From assembly GCF_004354985.1 (NCBI RefSeq), contig NZ_SMSK01000024.1, positions 1-64,000 of the forward strand: 64,000 bases of DNA. Reading direction: 5' to 3'. Under the pieces are notes generated by a model that was not told the origin of the DNA, did not search any database, and saw nothing but the letters and a program-made list of their open reading frames with translations. Both the position numbers and the translations under genes were made by a program. This document shows, in pieces, positions 8,068 to 17,170 of the stretch (positions are counted from its first letter, which is position 1; every line of letters begins with the position of its first letter). This stretch comes from Segetibacter sp. 3557_3. Its GTDB lineage: Bacteria > Bacteroidota > Bacteroidia > Chitinophagales > Chitinophagaceae.

Positions 8068-8920
8068 GCTTAAGAAGTAATTCAGATAAATATCGGACTG
8101 AGGTGGATGTTGCTTCGTATCCTCCATTGGAAAATGCATGACCTCCAGGATAATCCAACTCAACTTCTGGAATTGTTCTAAATCTCCGCCAATGTGTTTC
8201 TAAAGAAAGGTAACCTGAATAATTGTTTTCTTTTAATAGGGTTAGTTGCATTGCAATGTCTAAATCTCCTTCTCCAATAGGAAGGTACTGTTTCTCACCA
8301 TTTTTTGAGACTTTAGGGTCTTTCAAATGAACATGTCGAATGTAATCCTTAATCAGCGGGTAGCCATCGGATATCGGGTTTTGGTCCATACCGCCAAATA
8401 TACAATTACCAGGATCCCATAGAAGCTGAAAATTTTCATCTGTTAAAATGGATTTAGCCTCTAATAATTCAAGACCATTAGCATGCATCGTATTCTTCCC
8501 GTTTTCAAGAAGTATTGTGACGTTTGGAAAGTGTTTTGCATTGACAAGCAGCTTCTGTAAAAGAAAGTGTGTTTTCTCTATATATTCGTTTCTGTTTATG
8601 CGTCTCCAAAACGAAAAAATACGAATGTAAGGACATTTCAACCTTTCGCTGATTTCAAGTGCCTTGTTTAAAGATGTAAATTGATTTTCAAGGTCGCTAT
8701 TTATATCACACTTGAAAATTGGCGTGTCAATGCAAGCTGTTGTAATATCGTTATCATCCAATTTCATGCGCAGCTCTTCAATTTGTGCTCGGCATTGATC
8801 GATTACTTGTAGATTGTTCAAGCTCCTTAACTCAAGTCCTCTAAGCCCGTATGCCTTGCAAAGTCTGATTACATCGTCAATATCTTGTGAAACTTCATCG
8901 TTAATAAACGTAAGATTCAT
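8057..8920 (-). CDS. Sugar phosphate isomerase/epimerase (AP endonuclease 2-type TIM barrel)
   Basis: A 287-aa TIM-barrel protein of the IolE/xylose isomerase-like group. Metal-binding positions are suggested by ILLENG, LWDPGN, VHLKDPK and the C-terminal LETHW. The start MNLTFINDEVSQDIDD is typical of the family, in which an early E-x-S segment is common. It probably isomerises or epimerises a keto-sugar or inosose that the adjacent Gfo/Idh enzyme makes or uses. It is 11 bp downstream of the VOC gene in the same operon. The exact substrate cannot be assigned. Confidence 0.8.
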   Translation of the reverse strand: MNLTFINDEVSQDIDDVIRLCKAYGLRGLELRSLNNLQVIDQCRAQIEELRMKLDDNDITTACIDTPIFKCDINSDLENQFTSLNKALEISERLKCPYIRIFSFWRRINRNEYIEKTHFLLQKLLVNAKHFPNVTILLENGKNTMHANGLELLEAKSILTDENFQLLWDPGNCIFGGMDQNPISDGYPLIKDYIRHVHLKDPKVSKNGEKQYLPIGEGDLDIAMQLTLLKENNYSGYLSLETHWRRFRTIPEVELDYPGGHAFSNGGYEATSTSVRYLSELLLKHEL

Positions 8921-8931
8921 AAATCTTCAAT

Positions 8932-9306
8932 TTAGAATACCATCTCTGCTATTTCCATTCGATTTCCGGCAGGGTCTCTGAAATAGAACCTTTTCCACCC
9001 AAGAACCGGTTGGTTGTCGGGTATTATCTCAACGTTCCTCAATCTAAAGTGATCCTCTGCCTCTAATATGTTTAAGACTAAAAAACAGAGATGTCGTTTG
9101 CTATTCCGATTGTATTCCTGCGGTACCTCTTCCGGAGCAATGTGCAGTTGTTGCATACCTAAAGTAAACCAAGCACCCCCATTTTTAAGCAAGTTTTCGG
9201 GCTTGGGTATTTCTTTGAGTCCTAAACTGTGTCGATAGAAGTCGATTGTTGCATGTTCAAGTTCTTTGGCAACTGCGATTTGCACATGGTGAATTCCTGT
9301 TATCAT
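8932..9306 (-). CDS. VOC superfamily (glyoxalase-like) protein
   Basis: A 124-aa protein of the vicinal oxygen chelate fold. HHVQIAV at residues 6-12, the central LHIA and the final RMEIAEM provide the His and Glu usually used for the metal; FRDPAGNRMEI is the standard closing motif. It could be a lyase, dioxygenase, epimerase or resistance-type protein, and the small size does not decide this. Its start overlaps the stop of the Ldh2-type gene by 4 bp (ATGA), so the two are coupled. Confidence 0.8.
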   Translation of the reverse strand: MITGIHHVQIAVAKELEHATIDFYRHSLGLKEIPKPENLLKNGGAWFTLGMQQLHIAPEEVPQEYNRNSKRHLCFLVLNILEAEDHFRLRNVEIIPDNQPVLGWKRFYFRDPAGNRMEIAEMVF

Positions 9307-10340
9307 AACGTACTACTTATGGTTTCGAAGTTATTCGTAGTTGCTGCCTCATCCAGAAGTTTCAAAACCTTCTCATGAACATTGACATGATTATCTTTTA
9401 AGTTAGAGCAGAAACTGATTTCCTTATCTCCCGGTAATAAAATATCGTCGACCTTCTTCCTCAGGTCATTTACGAGATTATTCAGGCCGCTATTGAAAGA
9501 TGGATTTATGTGACTTGGATTGATTGAGATGAAAGTTTGACTCGCCATTGTTGATCTATTTTCATGTCTTCTTTGCGTTTTAACGTGTAAGCTTGAAACA
9601 CTTCCTGCTAACACCCCGGTTAGGACGTCTACTATAAAAGCGAGTCCATATCCTTTATAGTCCCCAAAGGGTAATACACTTCCTCCATCATCCAAATCAA
9701 ATGGATTCGTTGTGTCATTATCGTTTTTATCCTTGATCCATCCTGCTGGAATTGTTTCATTCTTTAAGGCAGCATATCTAACCTTTCCACAAGCTACAAC
9801 TCCTGTCGCAAAATCAAATATAATTGGATTAGGTTCGCGCGGAAGTGCAAAACAGATGGCATTATTACCCAGAACTTTCCCGTGACAATTGGGTACGCTA
9901 ATCGACGGACCGGTGTTCGTCATTATGATTCCTATGAGATTATGATTTGCTATTTCCAGCCCATAAGAGGCGAGCATCCCGACGTGATTACTGTTTTTCG
10001 CCATAACTAAGCTCAGGCCAGCATCAGAGGCTAACTCCACACACTTTCTGGCGCTTGCAAAAGCAATAGATTGGCCTGGGCCAGAGTCCCCGTCTATTAT
10101 TGCCACATTTGGAAATAGGTTGTTACATGTTATCTGATAATCTCTTTTGATGCCATTCTGTGTTATTCTAGAGATGTACAAAGGTAGCAACATCAACCCA
10201 TGTGAATGAACTCCCCTCTTTTCAGCTTCCAAGATGTTATTTGTTATGTTTAATGCATCCTCTGGTTTAGTTCCAAGGGTGGTTAAAAAATTGAACATCC
10301 AATTTTCAAGTAGAGGGATTTTTACGCTATAATACACCAA
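9303..10340 (-). CDS. Ldh2/malate dehydrogenase-type NAD(P)-dependent oxidoreductase
   Basis: A 345-aa member of the malate/L-lactate/ureidoglycolate dehydrogenase family (not the Rossmann LDH). The motifs RGVHSHG (about 43-49, substrate-binding), KNSNHVG (catalytic His), LGNNAICFALP and LPFGDYKGYGLAF are all recognisable. It should interconvert a 2-hydroxy acid and a 2-keto acid. It is the first gene of the seven-gene operon, so the promoter must lie in 10341-10450. The substrate is unknown; the operon suggests a keto acid used in sugar or side-chain biosynthesis. Confidence 0.85.
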   Translation of the reverse strand: MVYYSVKIPLLENWMFNFLTTLGTKPEDALNITNNILEAEKRGVHSHGLMLLPLYISRITQNGIKRDYQITCNNLFPNVAIIDGDSGPGQSIAFASARKCVELASDAGLSLVMAKNSNHVGMLASYGLEIANHNLIGIIMTNTGPSISVPNCHGKVLGNNAICFALPREPNPIIFDFATGVVACGKVRYAALKNETIPAGWIKDKNDNDTTNPFDLDDGGSVLPFGDYKGYGLAFIVDVLTGVLAGSVSSLHVKTQRRHENRSTMASQTFISINPSHINPSFNSGLNNLVNDLRKKVDDILLPGDKEISFCSNLKDNHVNVHEKVLKLLDEAATTNNFETISSTL

Positions 10341-11356
10341 TTATATATTTTCTTATGCAATGTTTGCTCCTTAATGTTATGGAAACTTTCTGATATTTGA
10401 AAGAGCTCTGATTAATTTTTTTTATCTGATTGACACCTTCAATCGAAATATTGTTTACTCTGCTAATGATGACCATACATCATAGGTACGACGAGATATT
10501 GTATCAGTTACAAATTACCGCCATCAAATCCTTTTTCTGCCTTGTGGCTGGTCCAAATTAGCAGTACGAATGCTTTAAGAAGATCTCGCCCGCAAAAGTT
10601 GTTGAGTCTTCAGTAAAGGAATTCGTAAAGTCTTAGGTTGTGTCGTGCATTATTACCTCTGTTGAAAGGGTTGAAAGAGGGACCTGAGGCTTTAAAAGCC
10701 GTAGTTGTCACCTTAGGCCAGAAGATGCAGCGACTCAAAGATTGGCTTTATATCCGCTAACAAGTTTCAAATCAGCTATTTTCAGCTACACTTTAGATGT
10801 TAAGTTTGGATTTAGGTTACATGTATTTAGATACTCCCTGCATCTAAAATCTAAGACGCACAATTGCCGACGTACGGTAAAACCTTATTGTTCATTAAGT
10901 TCTTGCCTGCGGAGAGTGTACATCTACAGTTCAAGTTACCTAACCGGGTGAGATGATGTCGAGAGTTATTGCAAAGAGAAGACTTGTGAGGCCATGGGTC
11001 CTGTTTCCGACATTAACTCAATACCATTACTGTTAGGTGAGTCGTCTTTAGGGGAACAACTCATCGTTGCCTTCAAATCAAAACTATCGGTAACTTGAAC
11101 TTACAGAACTGAACACAAATATGCTCCGGAGAGTCAACACGACGTTCATAATGATGGTATTCTACAGAGGGCATATTCCAATTAACACTACATAATATAA
11201 AAATATAATTTACTGACCTTAGTGTTGTTGTGTAGGACATTTTCAATTTGATCTAGATAAATAGCGTGTCGATTAGTTTGTAAGGTGGACGTGAATGATA
11301 GCCGAAAACGTCGTTTTGAGTAATCAAATGCAGTTAATTTCAATCAATTGGTTGAG
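10341..11356. other. About 1 kb without a supported gene
   Basis: Only short, unconvincing frames are present on either strand. The promoter of the minus-strand operon should be at the left edge. I see no RNA gene or mobile-element end here. It may be decayed sequence, as is the gene next to it. Confidence 0.5.
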
Positions 11357-11673
11357 ATGGCACTAAATAGTAATTTACTCGAAAAAATGGATCAATACAC
11401 AGTGATTGCTGAAAATGATGAATCTAGTTGGGAAGACACAACTGGGGAGCTATATCATTTTCCTAAAGATATCTGCAGTTTTTGCAAGTAGGGACGCGCA
11501 TACTGTATTATAAAATAAGACAAAAAAACAAGAATTTCAAAAGCCAATGTTTAAGCTCTGAAGCTCACTATTTTGGACTCGGAGAAGTCGAGTATGTGAA
11601 AGCAGATCAGAAAAGACACCTGGGTGATTATTTCGCAATTATTAACTCACGTTCCTATATTTGCGCTTCGTAA
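11357..11673 (+). pseudogene. Frameshifted fragment of an EVE/PUA-like N-terminal domain
   Basis: The frame from ATG 11357 encodes YTVIAENDESSWEDTTGELY and HFPK, then stops at TAG 11489-11491. The reading continues one frame over as RYLQFLQVGTRILYYK and, further on, AHYFGLGEVEYV up to the TAA ending at 11673. Joined, this matches the EVE-like domain that heads many HNH-type or restriction-related proteins (V-I-A-E-N-D ... Y-H-F-P-K-R-Y ... L-x-x-G-T-x-x-x-Y-Y-K ... H-Y-F-G). The shift lies at about 11466-11470 (AAAGA, one base short). The expected C-terminal nuclease part is absent, so the gene is both frameshifted and truncated. Confidence 0.6.
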
Positions 11674-11907
11674 TACGTTACAATAGTACTGCTGCTAACA
11701 TGGGTCGCTGATGCACAACTGACTTTTAGAAAAGAAGTGACGGGTTAATGTTGCAACATTTATCTGACTGGCTTTAACCTGCCGGACTTTGGAAAGCCAT
11801 AATCTCTAGGGGAGGCAGTAATGGAAAATTCTTATTTTCTTACCTATCAAAGACTTGTCGTGTCCTACTTGCTGTATGTACAAAGTCACATCGCTTGCCT
11901 TTTGATA

Positions 11908-12386
11908 TTAAATGTCATCCTTCTTCTTAAACTCGCTCCAGGGCACTTTGCTGCTGTTCTTCGCTTGTTCTTTTCTGGACTTAGAAATAAATGGGTCCTT
12001 TTGTTCAGGCCATTTCATGTCTTCTCTTCGCTTTGCTTCTGCTGCTTTGTACTTCCGTACGGCGAGTCGAATTGTTCGACAATAGCGCAGCTTCAATATC
12101 GATCATATCATGAAGATGCTTTGATGCCTGTAGCCTGAAATAATTTGTTGCAAATTCAACATTGCTGTGACCTAGTTCCCGAACTCCTATCAGCTTTTTA
12201 CCTGTTTTGCGCCATATAGTTACCCGGTAGAAAGCCACATTCAGTTTGTTTTGACCCAAAAATAGTAATTGCCAAACACATTGCTAAATATTTTAGCAAA
12301 GTTGCAAAACCATATAACCCACCTACATCAAGGTATTTACGGTATTGTAAAGGCCGTAAAGGACAAACAAACTCAAGGGTATCCAG
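11908..12386 (-). pseudogene. Decayed copy of the 158-aa protein encoded at 23947-24423
   Basis: Three minus-strand frames together reproduce the protein at 23947-24423. One holds YRVTIWRKTGKKLIGVRELG and EFATNYFRLQASKHLHDM; the next frame holds VRKYKAAEAKRREDMKWPEQ and NSSKVPWSEFKKKD. The frameshift between them is at about 12060, where this copy has one extra base (GGCGAGTCGAATTG against TGCAGTCGAGTTG). A second shift near 12245 separates a poorly matching N-terminal part that starts next to a CTG at 12386, where the intact copy has GTG. Function unknown. Confidence 0.75.
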
Positions 12387-12606
12387 ATCAGAAAGACGTT
12401 ACCGGAGATCTCCTTAAAGCTTACCTCCCGCTTAAAGACAACCAGGTATATCCAAACCCAAAATAGTTTAAAAGCTGTCCACATTACGAGAGAAGGTACT
12501 TCGCTCATCTGATTTCTGCAATAGGTGGGAAGAGGATTATTTTGCTGATCTAACCTGTATAACTTTCATCAATATTATCTTATTTTTCAGAGTAAATGAT
12601 ATAACG

Positions 12607-12945
12607 GTGCCAAACGAGATCAGGCGGGAATATAGCATGGAGGTTAAACGACGCTTTATGAAAGCAGTTGAAGAGATTTTTAAGGAGCATTATCACAATA
12701 TCACCGAGTGTGAAATCGCTCAGAAGATCGGGTTTACGCATTCAAATTACTCCAGGTTAAAGTCTGTTGTAAAGAATTATCCAACCGTTGATAACTGCGC
12801 GATTATTTGTGAAGTATACCATATCTCGGAAGCTTGGCTACTAAGTGGAAAGGGGCCGATGAGATTGAACCAGAAGCCAAAGCCTCAATGGACGGCTGAA
12901 GATCACCTAAAAGAAGCACTTAGATTGGTTCAGACCGAGAAGTGA
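12607..12945 (+). CDS. Small helix-turn-helix protein, copy 1 of a duplicated module
   Basis: A 112-aa predicted DNA-binding protein (Cro/XRE-like). The segment TECEIAQKIGFTHSNYSRLK is the likely helix-turn-helix, and SEAWLLSGKGPMRL is the closing motif common to small Bacteroidota XRE-like regulators. It starts with GTG (MPN...), like its paralogue at 24637, which starts with TTG. It is divergent from the decayed gene at 11908-12386. This half of the module is intact although its partner is broken. It probably regulates its own region; the target is unknown. Confidence 0.7.
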   Translation: MPNEIRREYSMEVKRRFMKAVEEIFKEHYHNITECEIAQKIGFTHSNYSRLKSVVKNYPTVDNCAIICEVYHISEAWLLSGKGPMRLNQKPKPQWTAEDHLKEALRLVQTEK

Positions 12946-13168
12946 AGCTAGTACGGGTACCTTTGTTAATGTATCTAGGCAAAAAAGCTATAAAAGGGGA
13001 AACGACTTGAATGTAATCCTGTTGAAAATAAATGGATGATGGCTCTTAATTTCTCGTCCATTCTTCAGAAATCGGTGCTGCATAGATCGGGGCTAGTTAC
13101 TCGAGTATCGATAAAGGAGTTTATTTCTAAAAAAGTACTTGCAGTCTCATGACACTCAACTTAATCGC

Positions 13169-13423
13169 ATGACGCTTTACCAATTCAACGCACTAAGTGA
13201 CGCCGAAAAAGCCAACCATATCTGGGATCGTGGCCAGATGGCCGCTGTCAGGTATGAGCCTGAGACCTCGTTTTTGTTATATCACCTGGGCTCTTTCTAT
13301 GCTGAGGTGGCTTATACAAAAGAAGTGAATAAGATAATCGCTATTAAATCTTTCTCGAACACTGGCCCTTTAGATTCATACCTGATGGAAATTGATATAA
13401 GTGAAATACTTGACCATCTTTGA
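13169..13423 (+). CDS. Conserved small hypothetical protein
   Basis: I chose ATG 13169 (MTLYQFNALSDAEKANHIWD); the open frame extends to a TTG at 13139. The 84-aa acidic protein has the pattern LYQFNAL...W, LLYHLGSFYAEVAYTKE and IKSFSNTGPLDSYL, which I recall from a family of small cytoplasmic Bacteroidota proteins in mobile or accessory regions. Function is unknown. No neighbour makes an operon with it. Confidence 0.6.
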   Translation: MTLYQFNALSDAEKANHIWDRGQMAAVRYEPETSFLLYHLGSFYAEVAYTKEVNKIIAIKSFSNTGPLDSYLMEIDISEILDHL

Positions 13424-13574
13424 GCACCGCATTTGGGAGTGAAAGATTGAACAATAAGAAAGAGGAGTAAAACCATTGGTGGCTCGTGTAAGCCACTGTT
13501 TAACATAGGTTACCTATCAACTTCCTTGGTTTAGGGCCGTGCAGAGCCATATGTATTTTTGAACCAGAAAATAG

Positions 13575-13862
13575 TTATTTAAATTTCTTGTAATACTCGC
13601 TCACCGCCCTGACCAAAATCTGAAGCTTATTTTGTAGTTCGGCTACTTTCTTAAATCCGGCCTCAATGCCTTCCCGTGGGTCTCTTATCTGCAAGCGTTT
13701 AAGGAATTCATCAGAAGCGTTCGCGTAGGAAAAAATATGCTCGAAGTCCTCAGGACTGTACCACCACCGATACTCATGATCGTATAGCCATTTCCCCTCC
13801 TCCTTTGCCTTTTCGGCCATCCTTTTCGCTTCCGGGTGTATCAATGCTAATTTTTTTAGCAA
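13575..13862 (-). CDS. Small hypothetical protein downstream of a RadC-like gene
   Basis: A 95-aa hydrophilic protein with an aromatic patch (LYDHEYRWWYSPEDFEHIFSY) and an amphipathic C-terminal helix. I do not recognise a function. It lies 29 bp downstream of the RadC-like gene on the same strand, a pairing that suggests a shared mobile-element origin. Confidence 0.6.
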   Translation of the reverse strand: MLKKLALIHPEAKRMAEKAKEEGKWLYDHEYRWWYSPEDFEHIFSYANASDEFLKRLQIRDPREGIEAGFKKVAELQNKLQILVRAVSEYYKKFK

Positions 13863-13891
13863 ATCTACAGAAGTATGAATAAAAAAAGGGC

Positions 13892-14359
13892 CTATAATAG
13901 CCCCTCATCTGCGAATGAAAGATAAGTTTCGGAAGTGATGATAAGGTGATCCAGAACTTTGATGTCAAGGAGTAAGCCCGCGTTCTTGATCTTTTGGGTT
14001 AGTTCCTCATCCTGGCGGCTTGGCTTTAAGCTACCTGATGGGTGATTGTGCGCAAGTACCAGAGCAACACAATTTGCCTTGAGTGCTGCCATAAATATCA
14101 ATCGGGGGTCGGCAACAGTACCAGTGATCCCGCCAGTTGATAGGTGATAAACACCCAAAACCTTATTAGCCCTGTTAAGGAAAAGAATTTTAAATTCCTC
14201 CTGAAGGTCAATCTTGCCTTCATTCCATACTTTAAGGAGGATCTGGTAAGCATCCCTGGAAGATGCAATTTGTGGCCGTTCCGAAGCTTTGACTTTGGAT
14301 TTGTAGGTAAGCTCAACCTCAGATACGATTGACCAGGCAGGGGCAGTTGTTGTTTCCAT
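13892..14359 (-). CDS. RadC-like JAB domain protein
   Basis: A 155-aa protein of the RadC/YicR family with the metal-binding JAB motif HNHPSGSLKPSRQDEE (His-x-His plus Asp). It is a short form without the N-terminal helix-hairpin-helix found in chromosomal RadC. Short forms like this are typical of integrative elements in Bacteroidota. The name 'DNA repair protein' is historical and a role in repair is unproven. The ATG at 14359 is preceded by an A/T-rich leader. Confidence 0.85.
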   Translation of the reverse strand: METTTAPAWSIVSEVELTYKSKVKASERPQIASSRDAYQILLKVWNEGKIDLQEEFKILFLNRANKVLGVYHLSTGGITGTVADPRLIFMAALKANCVALVLAHNHPSGSLKPSRQDEELTQKIKNAGLLLDIKVLDHLIITSETYLSFADEGLL

Positions 14360-15436
14360 AATATTTATTTTTGATTATGGAATGCCACCAGGCTTTGCAC
14401 TGAATTAAGTGCAAGGAGGAACGGAATAAAGGGGAGCTAGGTGAGTTGGCTGGTGTGTTTATGCCGTAGTTCCTTGATAGCGTATTCAGGCACAAGCTTA
14501 CTTTTTGGAAGAATCGATGAATAATATTAGATTAACATTGTGTCAACTGCTAAAGGCTTTCTGACTGACTGCAGCGTATACCGGACAGCCAACCAGAAGG
14601 GGAGGAGCAGGGGCAAACAGCCGGACCCCTTGCTCAGCCCAAGACAGACCCCAATAGTTGATATATGCTGGTCTTTATAACTGAGTAAGTGCGCGGCATA
14701 TCAGCGTTCTGCCTGGAAAATCCAGCTGGTATCCCTGAGCAACGCAGCAAGGTTGTTTGTTAGATTGCTATGATAGGAAAACAGCGGAAATTATCACTCC
14801 CTCCAAAAAACACCTTTTCTGAGCTTAACGAGAAGCTTAGTTCTGATTTTCTGCTTCCATCGTCCCGTATCATGCAGAAGCAGGGTTCTAGGTGTACCAG
14901 CGGCTACAGCTGCCCGCGAAGAGGCCGTAAAAGCGTTGCAGGGTTATCAGGCGGCATATAAGCTGAGCAGGTGAAGAGGCTGGAAGAGTACTCAAATTAT
15001 ATGGTTGACAAACACCCTGCAGATACAAAAGCTTACATCAAAGCTCATCGAGCTATGCCGGATAATTAAGTGGCAACCCGATTTGCTGCTCAGAAAAGCT
15101 GGCTTGCCCTGAATTACACCCGTAGAAGTCGCTTGCTGGAAAACGGCACCAACATTCGTGTATACTAGGAGCTTCAAGGCCAGAGCACCCTTTAGACTCG
15201 TGTATCGGACCTCCGGAGGCAGAAACGGCGTTAGTATACCTAAAGACTTAGACTCATTCATGTATAGTGAATTTTCCGCGTTTTTCTTATTGACGGTTTT
15301 GAATTGAATAGCAGAAAACCCACTTTTGTCAATAAGAAAAACGCGGACGTATCGTGTTGTTGGTAAGTGGGTTAAGCCCGTTTGGGTAGAATAGGTATAC
15401 TGTTCAAAAAATTCGTATATTAATAACTGCAAGCAT
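14360..15436. other. About 1.1 kb without a supported gene; possible coding relic
   Basis: The plus strand has discontinuous peptide-like stretches at 14930-15110 (ALQGYQAAYKLS, then in the next frame VKRLEEYSNYMVDKHPADTK) that look like one decayed gene. I cannot name it. The minus-strand open frame 14992-15432 crosses the perfect inverted repeat at 15275-15347 and resembles no family I know. Confidence 0.4.
15275..15347. repeat. Perfect 20-bp inverted repeat with 33-bp spacer
   Basis: Arms 15275-15294 and 15328-15347 are exact reverse complements (left arm begins TCCGCGTTTTTC). There is no T-run after either arm, so a simple terminator is unlikely. It lies just upstream of the hypothetical gene at 15437 and could be a mobile-element or recombination site. 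Confidence 0.7.
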
Positions 15437-16144
15437 ATGGGACCTTATTACTTCGGTGGGTACTTTCTAATAAAAACCAAGCCACTCAGCTATTTTTCCT
15501 TCCAAAACAAGATTGTACAAACCTGTAGCAGTTGTATAAATATATGTGCTTTTGATGTAGAATGGTGCCTCAGTTGGACACAAAACCTTGACAACGAAGA
15601 AAAAGCTGAACTTGGACTTACAGACGAGAAAATAGTTGAAATACGAAAGTGGACAGACCAAAAATTTAATGAGGGAACAATAAAATGGGGGCATGCATTG
15701 CCGGATTTACAGACTGTTAGTACATTCAAAGGTTCATTTTACGCAGACAAGGACGACATACGTATTTATTCAATGTATTTAAGTAAAATGGATGCAGAAT
15801 CTCTCATAGCCTATTTTGAAGGTGAAAGAACTTTCCAAGGACTGTTTGGACTACGGGAAAACCTGCAAAAGAAGTTTGAAGAAAAGGATAATCCTATAGA
15901 AGAATTTCTTGGTTATGACTTTATTGGAGTAGAAAACCACGGCAGCTTTCATTCATTTTATTGTCACAATATCATAGACGAATTGATAGATAAATTTTCA
16001 TTGAGCCTTAATCAGCACGGATTATTCCACCACATTCCAAATCCTGGCCTTATAAGAGAATACCTAAACGATAAAAGTGCCAGAGTCGAGCCTGTTCCCT
16101 GGTACATTGCTAAAACAAAGCGACTGAAGATTGCCAGCAGTTAA
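15437..16144 (+). CDS. Hypothetical protein, N-terminus uncertain
   Basis: A 235-aa frame. The part from about residue 46 (LSWTQNLDNEEKAELGL) to the end is acidic, soluble and coding-like. The first 45 residues are hydrophobic and Cys-rich and look like read-in from non-coding sequence, so the true start may be lost or lie inside the frame; no good internal ATG exists before YSMYLSKM. I do not recognise the family. It sits directly before the large imperfect palindrome at 16129-16276, which overlaps its last codons, in a cassette-like arrangement. Confidence 0.5.
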   Translation: MGPYYFGGYFLIKTKPLSYFSFQNKIVQTCSSCINICAFDVEWCLSWTQNLDNEEKAELGLTDEKIVEIRKWTDQKFNEGTIKWGHALPDLQTVSTFKGSFYADKDDIRIYSMYLSKMDAESLIAYFEGERTFQGLFGLRENLQKKFEEKDNPIEEFLGYDFIGVENHGSFHSFYCHNIIDELIDKFSLSLNQHGLFHHIPNPGLIREYLNDKSARVEPVPWYIAKTKRLKIASS

Positions 16145-16276
16145 CAGCGGTTTGCCACTATACCGGCTAACGATTAAATGCTGAACAGATGAACATTATT
16201 CAGCTTTTTCAACAATTTGAACTGACGAACCTGGGATGCCGGTACAGTGGCAAGCCGATGGGCGTTAGCGGCAATC
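16129..16276. repeat. Imperfect 148-bp palindrome, attC-like in form
   Basis: The 20-base core arms 16148-16167 and 16238-16257 pair at 18 of 20 positions (CGGTTTGCCACTATACCGGC against the complement of the other). Outside them GATTGCC (16129-16135) pairs with GGCAATC (16270-16276). GTTAAC near 16140 and GTTAG near 16264 lie close to the ends, where integron attC sites carry RYYYAAC and GTTRRRY, though each differs from the consensus. It follows the stop of one small gene and precedes another, as a cassette site would. No integrase is visible nearby. Confidence 0.5.
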
Positions 16277-16312
16277 ACCCTTTGGTAACCTAATCACTTT
16301 ACTTTTGGTTTT

Positions 16313-17170
16313 ATGACAGCAACTTTACGCCTGGCCAATAAAGACGACGCGCAGTCCTGCGGTTTGGTTTGTTTTAATGCATTCAAAGCAATTGCCGATC
16401 AACATAATTTTCCGCCTGACTTTCCTGTTCCTGAAATTACTATTGGTTTGATGTCTTTCCTTTTGTCTGACAGTAACATATATTCCGTTGTTGCTGAAAT
16501 TGATGGGCGTATCGTTGGCAGCAATTTTCTTTCGGAAAAGGGTGTGATTGCGGGAGTAGGACCTATTACCATTGACCCTGAAGTGCAAAACTCATCAGTT
16601 GGGAAACAATTGATGGAAATTATTCTGCAACGTGCTGATGAGCGCCTGTTTGCTGGTGTAAGATTAGTACAGGCAGCATATCATAATCGTTCACTTTCTC
16701 TTTATACAAAGCTGGGATTTGATACACGTGAACCACTATCTGTTCTTCAAGGCCCTGCCATCAATGTAGAAATACCGGGTTATTCAGTTCGCCTGGCTGA
16801 AAATGAAGATGTTCAAGCCTGCAACAATATATGTTTGCATGTGCATGGGCATCATCGAAAGACGGAACTTGTTGATGCTATAAGAGCAGGGATGGCTACA
16901 GTAGTGGAGCATAATGGGACAATAACAGGATATACTACGCAGCTTAGCTTTCTTGGTCATTCAGTAGCGGAGACTAATAATGATCTTAAAGCCCTTATTA
17001 GCGCAGCTACAACATTCGGTGGTCCCGGGTTTATACTGCCGACAAGAAATTCGAAGTTACTCCGCTGGTGTTTAATGAACGGCTTGCGCATTAATCAGCC
17101 CATGACATTAATGAGCAGAGGCTTGTACAATGAGCCTGACGGCGTTTTTCTTCCCTCAGTTCTGTTTTAG
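16313..17170 (+). CDS. Two-domain GNAT acetyltransferase
   Basis: A 285-aa protein with two GNAT-like halves. The first (about 1-150) has the acetyl-CoA loop region VGPITIDPEVQNSSVGKQLM, a Q/R-x-x-G-x-G/A-like turn, and LYTKLGF. The second half (from about SVRLAENEDVQACNN) is more diverged. It should transfer an acetyl group from acetyl-CoA to an amine; the substrate is unknown. It is a single gene flanked by palindromic sequence at 16129-16276 and an empty stretch, consistent with a mobile cassette. Confidence 0.75.
   Translation: MTATLRLANKDDAQSCGLVCFNAFKAIADQHNFPPDFPVPEITIGLMSFLLSDSNIYSVVAEIDGRIVGSNFLSEKGVIAGVGPITIDPEVQNSSVGKQLMEIILQRADERLFAGVRLVQAAYHNRSLSLYTKLGFDTREPLSVLQGPAINVEIPGYSVRLAENEDVQACNNICLHVHGHHRKTELVDAIRAGMATVVEHNGTITGYTTQLSFLGHSVAETNNDLKALISAATTFGGPGFILPTRNSKLLRWCLMNGLRINQPMTLMSRGLYNEPDGVFLPSVLF

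Noticed and set aside
9974-9990. CATCCCGACG inside the Ldh2-type gene as a further tRNA-Pro border
   Set aside because: It matches fewer bases, lies inside an intact gene and has no terminator.
12269-12466. 65-aa plus-strand frame in the module spacer
   Set aside because: It lies over the broken N-terminal part of the 158-aa pseudogene and is not conserved in the second copy.
14992-15432. 146-aa minus-strand frame
   Set aside because: It spans a perfect inverted repeat and shows no known motif; plus-strand traces of a decayed gene overlap it.
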